From the NCBI GenBank assembly GCA_015069215.1, contig SVJC01000004.1, positions 1 through 47,706 on the forward strand: a DNA stretch of 47,706 bases, in the 5' to 3' direction. The DNA is from Oscillospiraceae bacterium (GTDB lineage: Bacteria > Bacillota > Clostridia > Saccharofermentanales > Saccharofermentanaceae). The position numbers and the translations under genes were made by a program. Below, piece by piece: positions 9,653 to 17,481 of the stretch. The notes beneath the pieces were generated by a model, which searched no databases, was not told where the DNA came from, and worked only from the letters and a program-made list of their open reading frames with translations. Every line of letters starts with the position of its first letter. The first letter of the stretch is position 1.

Positions 9653-11990
9653 GAACCACGTTAAGATCACTGGAACCAGAATAGTTGTTTTCCTTTTAAG
9701 TTTCATTGTTGCGATCGGCTGTTTTTCGTTTTTCAGAACGAATGTGGTCGAAGCAGCGGCAAGCCACAAGTTTGAGTGGACATCCAAGTGGAACGGAAAC
9801 GATGCCGGCAAATTCAAGATCACGGTAAGCGGTTATAAGAAGAATACAACCGTCAAGATCAAGGTCGATTTTGCTCATGAGGCGCAGGTCCGTGTCTATA
9901 ATACTTATACATATACTCTCTCGAACGTTCCCAATAGTGACCAGGCGCGTTATATAAGCTTTAAGTTTACCAGCAGCCCCATGGTCATCGAGGGTGACGC
10001 TACCGGAATGAATGTTGCGGAGAAAAAGGCCACCGTAACGAGAGTAAGCGGTACGGTTGCCACCAGTGCGACAACGAAGGCTACGACCAAAGCCACGACG
10101 AAAGCAACTACCAAAGCAACCACAAAAGCGACAACGAAGGCTACGACTAAGGCCACGACTAAGGCAACGACAAAGGCTACGACGAAAGCCACGACAAAGG
10201 CTACTACCAAGGCAACCACAAAAGCCACAACAAAGGCAACGACAAAAGCTACCACCAAGGTTACGACCGTAGCCACGACAACACATAAGAAGGCAACTTC
10301 CAACAAGAAGTCGGGATCAGACAAAAAGTCTGCATCTAAGGCAAAGCCCACAAAGAAGGTTAAAGTAAAGTCTTTGGCAGCAACTACTACTGTTACCGAG
10401 ACCAACAATGTCGGTATCGTTCCCATTCCCGTAGCCGGTATTGACGGAACCACAACGACAGAGACCGATCCTTCAGAGCTCGAACCGACACCTGTTGAGG
10501 CAGCTCTGGCTCACAATGAGTTGGGCAAGAACAAGAAGTCATTTGCATGGCTTTGGATCGTAGTTGCCCTTGCTGCCGCAGGTCTGACATTCCTCAGGAT
10601 CAGGAGTCTTAAGCTCGCCGGCAAGGCAGGCAAGGATCTTCTCCTTGATTTCATCCCCGGAGTCGGCGACCTTGTTTATGCAATGAGCGGATCAAGCCAG
10701 AAATATGCACCGATCGCTGCTGATGCCCAGCACGGATACAGCTATAATCCTGCTGCCGGAAAGAAAGAGATCAAGATGCTCGAAGAGAACGCAAAGCAGG
10801 CTGAACAGGCTGCTTCAAAGCCTGTCCGTGCACCGATCAAGCGTCCTAAGGAACTTTCAGTCAACCATGCCGCTGTCGCAGCCGCAGCTGTAGCAGGAAC
10901 AACGGCAGGCAAGACGGAAAAGTCCGAAGAGCCCGTAAAGGCAGAGGCAAGGCCCAAGGCAGCTTCACCTTTCAAGCCCGTAGACGGCTTAGAGCGTCCT
11001 GAAGAAGTCGATCCGAATAAAGTCTTCAATACGGAAGTATCACATACCACAGACGAGATAATGACATCGGCCTTCAAGCCGACAGCAGGCACACGTCCTT
11101 CTGAAAAGATAGTCACATCCGCATTCAAGCCGTCTGCAGGCACACATCCGTCTGACAAGATCGTTACTTCTGCAGTAAAACCGACAACCAAGTTCACACC
11201 CCAGAAGAAGACTTCTGCTCCGTCAAGCACTGACAGCGAAGCCATCAGACAGGCAAGGGAAAGAGCTGAAGCGGCAAGGGAACAGCAGGCAATGCGTGCT
11301 GCAATGAGGACCGGTAGGTCAGTTGCCGAGATCAAGGGCGAACCTCCCAAGCAGGTACAGCAGGTTACAGGCAAGCGCTCCGCATTCTCATCCAATCCTG
11401 CGGCTCCGTCTGCAAAGGCTGCCGGCGCTTCTTTAGGCGTAGGCGCTACAGCAGCTGCCGCACCGAAAGATGGTCCTGAGATCAATCCTTCACGTGCGAA
11501 GGCATCGTCCAATTCCAACCAGCTTGGCACAATGCTGGCCGGCAAGAAGAACAGCAGCGGAAGAGCACCTGTATGGGCAGCTCCCGGAACAGCAGGTATC
11601 AACCCTTTCAAGCAGAGTGCCGAAGCTCAGGAAGAAGCACAGAAAGAAGCTGAAAGAGAAGCTGCTGAACAGGCTTCCAAGGAAGAAGCACCCGTACGCC
11701 AGAGCTATGCTGATCAGGCGAAGAGCCATAAGTCGGCTTTCTTCTCGAGAGCGGCATCCAACAAGGAAGCTCAGAGTGAAGAACCTGAATACAGTGCAGG
11801 CGCATACGGCAGCATAGTCCGTCCTTCGGCTCAGGTCGAGAACGAGCAGCATGCACGTGATACGCACTACAAGCCTGCCATGGGACAGCAGCTCGAAGGC
11901 CAGAGACCTGCGATCATGGATCCCAGCACTCAGGCGGCTCCTACGGCAGTCAAACCCGTTTTGGGATTCAAGCCTATCGCACCGCAGTAA
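9645..11990 (+). CDS. Surface-anchored single-TM protein: signal sequence, beta-rich domain, (TTKA)n linker, TM, long disordered cytoplasmic tail
   Basis: Signal sequence; 16 tandem TTK units; TM SFAWLWIVVALAAAGLTFL followed by positive RIRSLKLAGKAGK; repeated SAFKP motifs. Confidence 0.8.
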   Translation: MDKNHVKITGTRIVVFLLSFIVAIGCFSFFRTNVVEAAASHKFEWTSKWNGNDAGKFKITVSGYKKNTTVKIKVDFAHEAQVRVYNTYTYTLSNVPNSDQARYISFKFTSSPMVIEGDATGMNVAEKKATVTRVSGTVATSATTKATTKATTKATTKATTKATTKATTKATTKATTKATTKATTKATTKATTKATTKATTKATTKVTTVATTTHKKATSNKKSGSDKKSASKAKPTKKVKVKSLAATTTVTETNNVGIVPIPVAGIDGTTTTETDPSELEPTPVEAALAHNELGKNKKSFAWLWIVVALAAAGLTFLRIRSLKLAGKAGKDLLLDFIPGVGDLVYAMSGSSQKYAPIAADAQHGYSYNPAAGKKEIKMLEENAKQAEQAASKPVRAPIKRPKELSVNHAAVAAAAVAGTTAGKTEKSEEPVKAEARPKAASPFKPVDGLERPEEVDPNKVFNTEVSHTTDEIMTSAFKPTAGTRPSEKIVTSAFKPSAGTHPSDKIVTSAVKPTTKFTPQKKTSAPSSTDSEAIRQARERAEAAREQQAMRAAMRTGRSVAEIKGEPPKQVQQVTGKRSAFSSNPAAPSAKAAGASLGVGATAAAAPKDGPEINPSRAKASSNSNQLGTMLAGKKNSSGRAPVWAAPGTAGINPFKQSAEAQEEAQKEAEREAAEQASKEEAPVRQSYADQAKSHKSAFFSRAASNKEAQSEEPEYSAGAYGSIVRPSAQVENEQHARDTHYKPAMGQQLEGQRPAIMDPSTQAAPTAVKPVLGFKPIAPQ
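10071..10262 (+). repeat. 12-nt tandem repeat (consensus ACNACNAARGCN), 16 units, encoding (Thr-Thr-Lys-Ala)n
   Basis: Read directly; in phase with the 9645 frame, with synonymous variation between units. Confidence 0.95.
11064..11165 (+). repeat. Two 51-nt direct repeats encoding TSAFKP(T/S)AGT(R/H)PS(E/D)KIV, plus a degenerate third copy
   Basis: TSAFKPTAGTRPSEKIV / TSAFKPSAGTHPSDKIV / TSAVKPTTKFTPQ. Confidence 0.85.
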
Positions 11991-12033
11991 GCACAATTAA
12001 TTACAGCCAAACGGCTCGGAAAGAGAATGGTTT

Positions 12034-12071
12034 CGGCGGCTTCGTTTAACGGAGCCGCCGCTCTATTTTTT
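12034..12071 (+). terminator. Intrinsic terminator after the 9645 gene
   Basis: 11-bp stem cggcggcttcg / cggagccgccg (one G-U), loop tttaa, T-run 12066-12071. Confidence 0.7.
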
Positions 12072-12143
12072 TCAAAGGATATTCGGCGGCGGTTTCATAG
12101 TGTATTATTATCAGTAGAGACCATCAGCGGAGGTCATTCTGTC

Positions 12144-13208
12144 ATGAGCAAAAACATCGCGATAATCACAGGCGCGTCATCCGGCATCGGCAAGGCTTTC
12201 CTTGAAGAGATCGTTAAGGAGCGCGGCGCATACGGCTGTGTCCCGTTTGACGAGATCTGGGCCGTTGCCAGGCATGTGGACAAGATCGTTGAGATAAAGG
12301 CCCTTCTCGGTGAGGACCGCATAGTTCCGGTAAAGGCTGATCTTTCATCCGCAGAGGATCTTTCGATCCTTGCCGACCGTCTTGCTTCAGAAAAGCCCGT
12401 GGTCGGTCTCCTAATCAACTGCGCCGGAATGGGCATGAAAGGTGCCGTTGAGGACCTTCCTGCCAAGACCATTGAGGATACGGTAGATGTCAACTGCACG
12501 AGTCTTGCAAAGCTCACCCGTATCTGCATGCCTTACATGATCGCAAAGACTCCGCTCTGGACCGAGGATAACAGCCCGAGGATCATCAACATCGCTTCGT
12601 CCGCGGGATTCCTTCCCCAGCCCGGATTTGCGGCTTACGCTGCAAGCAAGGCTTTCGTCATCTCATTTTCGAGAGCGCTTTACTATGAACTCATCGATTA
12701 CAACATCGTAGTTACCACGGTCTGCCCGGGTCCAGTCAAGACTGATTTCCAGCGCAAGGCCACAGGAGGAGTGCAGTCTGAATTTACTGGCATCAGACAG
12801 TATGTCGTTGCAGATCCGGTCAAGCTTGCCAAGGCTGCTATCAGGGCCTCGAGAAGCGGAAGACAGATCCTGGTCTACGGTTTCTCTCAAAAGGCGCTTC
12901 ACGTAGCTTCAAAGATAATCCCGACATCCTGGATCCTCTACATCGAAAAGGTCTTCATGCCGGTACAGAAAGTATCCGCAGGTGTCGAAGAAGAAGGCAG
13001 CGCGCCTTATGTGCCTGAGGAAAGACGTGAACTTGAGAGCGGAGCAAGCGTTGAAGGAATTCCCGCACCGGAACCTGAAGACGACGATGTTTCAGTTTCT
13101 GAAGACAAAAAAGAAGAAGCGGATTCCGCAACTGAAGAAACGGTTAAGGAACCTGAGCAGGAAAACGAAGAAACACAGTCTGAAGACAAGACAAACGAGA
13201 CTGCGTGA
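12144..13208 (+). CDS. Short-chain dehydrogenase/reductase with acidic C-terminal tail
   Basis: TGASSGIGKAF, NCAG, YAASKAF motifs; SD ggaggt; ORF-track start 12027 lies upstream of the terminator hairpin and is unlikely. Confidence 0.9.
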   Translation: MSKNIAIITGASSGIGKAFLEEIVKERGAYGCVPFDEIWAVARHVDKIVEIKALLGEDRIVPVKADLSSAEDLSILADRLASEKPVVGLLINCAGMGMKGAVEDLPAKTIEDTVDVNCTSLAKLTRICMPYMIAKTPLWTEDNSPRIINIASSAGFLPQPGFAAYAASKAFVISFSRALYYELIDYNIVVTTVCPGPVKTDFQRKATGGVQSEFTGIRQYVVADPVKLAKAAIRASRSGRQILVYGFSQKALHVASKIIPTSWILYIEKVFMPVQKVSAGVEEEGSAPYVPEERRELESGASVEGIPAPEPEDDDVSVSEDKKEEADSATEETVKEPEQENEETQSEDKTNETA

Positions 13209-13229
13209 CATAATTCCGGAGGCGTTGAT

Positions 13230-13568
13230 ATGAGTGCTAAGACTAAAGTTGAACCTACATTTGCAGGCATTTTCAGGGCAGTGGAGCAGAGAGCCGCGAA
13301 GACGAGATTCCTCAAGGATACCGCGACGCAGATCACGCTCAAGGGCAACCTTGATAACCAGCCGTTCTATGTAAAAGTTGAAGACGGCAAGGCTGAGGTC
13401 GCTCCTTACGAATACATCAACGCTCCGTTCTACATCGATGCCGATGCCGATGCGATCACTGCCGTTTTGAACGGCGTAATGACCTTTGCTTCGGCTGTTG
13501 CACAGGGTTTCATAACCGTAAACGGTGACGCCGGTCAGGCTTATCTTTTCATAACCACGCTGTTTTGA
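13230..13568 (+). CDS. SCP2-like (sterol carrier protein 2 fold) small protein
   Basis: TLKGNLDNQPFYVKVEDGKAEVAPYEYINAPFYIDADADAITAVLNGVMTFASAVAQGFITVNGD resembles the SCP2 pattern; SD ggaggcg. Confidence 0.5.
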   Translation: MSAKTKVEPTFAGIFRAVEQRAAKTRFLKDTATQITLKGNLDNQPFYVKVEDGKAEVAPYEYINAPFYIDADADAITAVLNGVMTFASAVAQGFITVNGDAGQAYLFITTLF

Positions 13569-13619
13569 AATACAAAAGACAATAACAAATGCCTTTCATG
13601 TGAGTTATAATCTTCCTGT

Positions 13620-15203
13620 ATGGCTATTAGGTTAAACGGCATCTTTAAAGACAACATGGTGTTCCAGTGGGGCGCGGAACTGCGCGTATTCGGCAATTCC
13701 GACAAGCCTTGCACCATTTGTTGTGAACTGTTCAAAGAAGGATTTGAAGAGCCCGTTTTGATGGCCGAGTCAACGACCGAGGAAGACGGAAGTTTCCTTA
13801 TCTGTGTAAATCCCGTGGAAGAACCGGACGGACCTTTTGAGATAAGAGTATCTGCAGAAGGCGAAGAGCCGGTCATCATAAAGAATGCATATGCGGGTGA
13901 GGTCTGGCTTGCCGCCGGTGAGGCGAACATGGAATATCCGCTCGCCAGGACCGAATTTGCCAAGTATCTGATACCCAAGATCGGCAAGACCGAGATCAGG
14001 TATTACAAAGTTCCGCAGGCCGGTTTCCTTGACGAGGACCTGGTAAAAGCCGAAGACGAATCCGGCTGGATAGAGGTGGATTCCGAGACGGCAGGCGAGA
14101 TGAGCGGCGTTGCCTTCTATTTTGCCCAGTCGATCGAATCCAGGATCGATTCCAAGATCGGTATCATACAGTGCACGTTCAGTGGTTCGACCATTGATTG
14201 CTGGCAGAGCGTTGAGAGCCTTTTGACCACGGAAGAGGGCAAGGCTTATATCAAGGAATTCGATGAGCGCACGTCAGAATATACTCCTGAAGAATTCGAT
14301 GCTTTACAGGCCAGATTCGATAAGCGCGAGGAAGAATACAACAAGAGCCTTAAGGGAATCCTCGAGGAGAATCCGAACCTGACATATCTTGAGACTGATA
14401 CCCTCATCGGTCAGGCTCCCTGGCCGCCGCCGGTCGGCCCCAGGGCAATAAGACACCCGGGTTCGTTTTTCGAGAGCATGATCTTAAGGGTTGCTCCCTA
14501 TACGTTAAGAGGTGTCATCTTCTATCAGGGCGAATCTGATACTGACGGTCACCAGACCGAATACGGACATGCTTTTGAGTCGCTGATCAGTGAATGGCGT
14601 GAAGTCTTCTTCGATGATGAACTTCCGTTCCTTTTCTGCCAGCTCCCGATGTATATTTCAAAAGACCGCAAGTATATGGGCTACGATGACATGTCATGGC
14701 CGCTCCTCCGCGAACAGCAGCAGATAGTCGCCATTGACGTAAGAAATGCTTATATGGCCGTCACCGTTGACGCCGGTGAGTTTGACAATGTTCATCCTTC
14801 CGATAAAAAGACTCCGGGCGACAGGCTCGCTCTTCTTGCCCAGAAGTTCGTTTACGGTTTCGAAAACATCGAGGCGGTATCTCCGTTCATAATCGATGCA
14901 AGACGCGGCGAAGGCGTAGAGATCACGTTCGGCGGAGACTACATGCTCCTCAACCTCACGACCGGTTTCGGACCTGAGGATTCAGGCTTCGAGGTTGCCG
15001 GTGAAGACGGAGAGTTCTATCCTGCGGAGGCCACGGTCGATTTTGACGGAAAGACGGTCCTTCTGTCGTGCCCGATGGTCGAATATCCTTCAAAGGTCCG
15101 CTATGCCTTCTTCTCTTACGGACCGACACCGCTTCATGCTCAAAACGGCCTTACCGCCACTCCGTTCCAGGTCCGTATCGATAAGGATCTCGGCGGAAAC
15201 TGA
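13620..15203 (+). CDS. Sialate O-acetylesterase family (SGNH-like) esterase
   Basis: FKDNMVFQ, GEVWLAAGEANMEYPL, GVIFYQGESD, LPFLFCQLPMY motifs. Confidence 0.85.
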   Translation: MAIRLNGIFKDNMVFQWGAELRVFGNSDKPCTICCELFKEGFEEPVLMAESTTEEDGSFLICVNPVEEPDGPFEIRVSAEGEEPVIIKNAYAGEVWLAAGEANMEYPLARTEFAKYLIPKIGKTEIRYYKVPQAGFLDEDLVKAEDESGWIEVDSETAGEMSGVAFYFAQSIESRIDSKIGIIQCTFSGSTIDCWQSVESLLTTEEGKAYIKEFDERTSEYTPEEFDALQARFDKREEEYNKSLKGILEENPNLTYLETDTLIGQAPWPPPVGPRAIRHPGSFFESMILRVAPYTLRGVIFYQGESDTDGHQTEYGHAFESLISEWREVFFDDELPFLFCQLPMYISKDRKYMGYDDMSWPLLREQQQIVAIDVRNAYMAVTVDAGEFDNVHPSDKKTPGDRLALLAQKFVYGFENIEAVSPFIIDARRGEGVEITFGGDYMLLNLTTGFGPEDSGFEVAGEDGEFYPAEATVDFDGKTVLLSCPMVEYPSKVRYAFFSYGPTPLHAQNGLTATPFQVRIDKDLGGN

Positions 15204-15206
15204 TCT

Positions 15207-15650
15207 ATGGAGAACCATATGAACATTGCGTTTTTCACACGCCCAAAGCAGGATGTCACATTCGTCTATTCTGATTCAACCGTAAGGCAGACGCTCGAAA
15301 AGATGCATGCCACCGGTTTTTCCGCGGTGCCCGTTTTAGACCGCGACGGACACTATGTCGCTACAGTCAGTGAGGGTGATCTTCTGTGGTTCATTATCAA
15401 GGGCGAAGGCGGCGAGCCTCATACGATGGCCATTGAAAGCCTTGAGGAATTCCGTCTGACAGATCTCATCGACCAGACAAAAAAGAACCCGCCCGTCACC
15501 ATCAGTGCTTCGATCGAGAACCTGATAATCCGCGCCATGGAGACGAACTTCGTGCCGATCACCGATGACCGCGGAATGTTCATAGGCATCGTAACGCGCC
15601 GTTCCATCATCAAGCACTTCTACGAAAAGAACATCTTTCCGACTTCCTGA
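15207..15650 (+). CDS. CBS-domain-pair protein
   Basis: TLEKMHATGFSAVPVLDRDGHYVATVSEGDLLW and NFVPITDDRGMFIGIVTRRSIIK. Confidence 0.85.
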   Translation: MENHMNIAFFTRPKQDVTFVYSDSTVRQTLEKMHATGFSAVPVLDRDGHYVATVSEGDLLWFIIKGEGGEPHTMAIESLEEFRLTDLIDQTKKNPPVTISASIENLIIRAMETNFVPITDDRGMFIGIVTRRSIIKHFYEKNIFPTS

Positions 15651-15678
15651 TGGCATAAACCAAAATTAAAACAAAATA

Positions 15679-15708
15679 AGAGGCCCGGACGGATCCGGAC
15701 CTCTTTTT
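15679..15708. terminator. Bidirectional terminator between convergent genes
   Basis: agaggcccgga cgga tccggacctct; one C-A mismatch on +, G-U on -; T-run on +, T-rich tract on -. Confidence 0.7.
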
Positions 15709-15730
15709 CGTTTTCGGCACGCTTTAGGCG

Positions 15731-17248
15731 TTATTTGACTACTTTTACCGTTGAAAGGTCAACGACGTACATCGGCCAAGTCTTATATCCGTCGATGCGG
15801 TTGCTTACGATCGTGATGGAAGTGGGATCCTGGATGTATACGTTGTTGTTGTCCTTTACCATGCAGGAAAGGATCTCGTGATAGTACTCAACCTTCTTTG
15901 CCTCGTCCTTTTCCATGGGGATGAGCTTGAGAAGCTCGTCAACTCTTGCATTGGAGTAGTTGAAGAAGTTCTTTGAGCTGTCTGAAGCGTAACGGGCGAG
16001 AACGTCGTAAGGTGCGAAAGCGCTGTCAACGCAGATTACGGTCGTGTCATATTTTCTGTTGCTGTATACCTGATCGAGCCATGTAGCCCAGTCAACCTGG
16101 TTGATCTTGAGGTTAACGCCGATCTTCTTGAGCTCTGCAGCGATCTCAACAGCTGCATTAACGTGGAGAAGGTAAGATGAGCAAACTGTGACGGTTGACT
16201 CAAATCCGTCGGGGAAACCTGCTTCCTCAAGGAGCTTCTTTGCCTTCTCAGCATCATAAGTGTAGGTGCTGTCGAGAGATGTGTCGTAGTACTTGCCCAT
16301 GGCGGGGCTCATTGCAGTTGTGAGCACAACGCCGTTGCCGTCTGTGGAAACGGAGATGACGTCTTTTCTGTTTATGGCATAGTTGAGAGCTTCACGTACC
16401 TTGGGGTTGTCAAAAGGAGCAACCTTGTTGTTGAGGATGAAGATCTGGGGCATGTTGGAAACATTGGAATCGACTCTGAACTTTGTCTGGTCGATCTGCT
16501 TTGCACGGTCAGTCGTGAAGTGAGGGAAGATGTCGATGCTTCCGTTCGTGAGCTCGACCATGCCTGCATCGATGTCAGCACAGATCTTGAAAACTGCTGT
16601 GTCGATGGATGCCTTTGTTCCCCAGTAACCGTCGAATCTTGAGATGGTGACGTTCTGACCGGGATTGTAGGAATCGAACTTGAAAGGGCCTGTTCCGATG
16701 GGCTTTGTCTGGCAGTCCTCATAACCTGAAGGAATGATGCCGACAGTGAAGTAGCTTAAGAGCTCACTGCTCTTTTCCTTGAGCTTGACGATGACCTTGG
16801 AAGCGTCATCCTTGCTGACAGATACTTCGGATACGACCTTGAGAGCGTCTACCGGAGCCTGTTCCTGGCCGGAAAGAAGGCCTGCAGCTCTGGAGATGGA
16901 GAAAACGACATCTTCAGGTGTCATTTCCTTGCCGTTGTGGAACTTTACGCCCTTGCGGATGGTGAATATATATTCGTCCATTTCAGGTGAAAGCTCGTAG
17001 CCTGTTGCCAGACACGGATTCAAAGCACCCTCTGAATCGAACTTGTAAAGGCCTTCGTAAATGTTGAAAATGATCTCACGGTCGCCGGCTGCGTTTACTG
17101 TATGCGGATCGAGGACCGAAGGTTCCTGCGTGATGCCGACCGTAACAGTGCTCTTGGCAGCGTTGTTCTTTGAGCAGCCGCAGATGATTCCGGTAAAGAC
17201 TACAGCCGAAAGCAATACGGCCAAAGCCTTGCGGGAAAACTTGTTCAT
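15731..17248 (-). CDS. ABC transporter substrate-binding lipoprotein, family 5 (peptide/nickel type)
   Basis: Lipobox IICGC; VGITQEPSVLDPHTVNAAGDREIIFNIYEGLYKF; VREALNYAINRKDV. Confidence 0.92.
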   Translation of the reverse strand: MNKFSRKALAVLLSAVVFTGIICGCSKNNAAKSTVTVGITQEPSVLDPHTVNAAGDREIIFNIYEGLYKFDSEGALNPCLATGYELSPEMDEYIFTIRKGVKFHNGKEMTPEDVVFSISRAAGLLSGQEQAPVDALKVVSEVSVSKDDASKVIVKLKEKSSELLSYFTVGIIPSGYEDCQTKPIGTGPFKFDSYNPGQNVTISRFDGYWGTKASIDTAVFKICADIDAGMVELTNGSIDIFPHFTTDRAKQIDQTKFRVDSNVSNMPQIFILNNKVAPFDNPKVREALNYAINRKDVISVSTDGNGVVLTTAMSPAMGKYYDTSLDSTYTYDAEKAKKLLEEAGFPDGFESTVTVCSSYLLHVNAAVEIAAELKKIGVNLKINQVDWATWLDQVYSNRKYDTTVICVDSAFAPYDVLARYASDSSKNFFNYSNARVDELLKLIPMEKDEAKKVEYYHEILSCMVKDNNNVYIQDPTSITIVSNRIDGYKTWPMYVVDLSTVKVVK

Positions 17249-17279
17249 TTGAAAATCCCCCCTGAACTTGATTTATCTA

Positions 17280-17307
17280 ATTATAAGGTCAGGTTTGAGA
17301 GTGTCAA
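17280..17307 (-). promoter_or_regulatory. Consensus promoter for the substrate-binding protein gene
   Basis: On minus strand: TTGACA (17302-17307), 16-nt spacer, TATAAT (17280-17285). Confidence 0.75.
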
Positions 17308-17322
17308 AAAGGCAACGCACAC

Positions 17323-17346
17323 AAAAAAAAACAGGCGAAAGCGCCT
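17323..17346 (-). terminator. Minus-strand intrinsic terminator-like hairpin upstream of the promoter above
   Basis: Minus strand aggcg cttt cgcct g followed by a 9-T run. Confidence 0.55.
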
Positions 17347-17481
17347 AATCTATTTATGTTTACTAAAAATTCAAATTTATAGAGTCAAAAAAATAAAACT
17401 TTTTTGCCGTGAGGGAGTATAATAAAACATGTTATTTAGGAGCCGTATGTTTTAACACGGCCGAAATCAGGGAGACGATAT

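Noticed and set aside
10071-10262. Possible CRISPR array
   Set aside because: 12-nt contiguous tandem repeats with no spacers, in phase with a coding frame, no cas genes nearby.
9950-10453. Minus-strand ORF with VVAFVVAFVVALVV repeats that looks like a TM protein
   Set aside because: Reverse complement of the TTKA-coding 12-nt repeat; no start signals.
10742-11611. 289-aa minus-strand ORF
   Set aside because: Antisense to the disordered tail of the 9645 protein; no recognised motif or SD.
12027-12143. N-terminal extension of the SDR in the ORF track
   Set aside because: Runs through a terminator hairpin and T-run; ATG at 12144 has an SD and begins the expected SDR fold.
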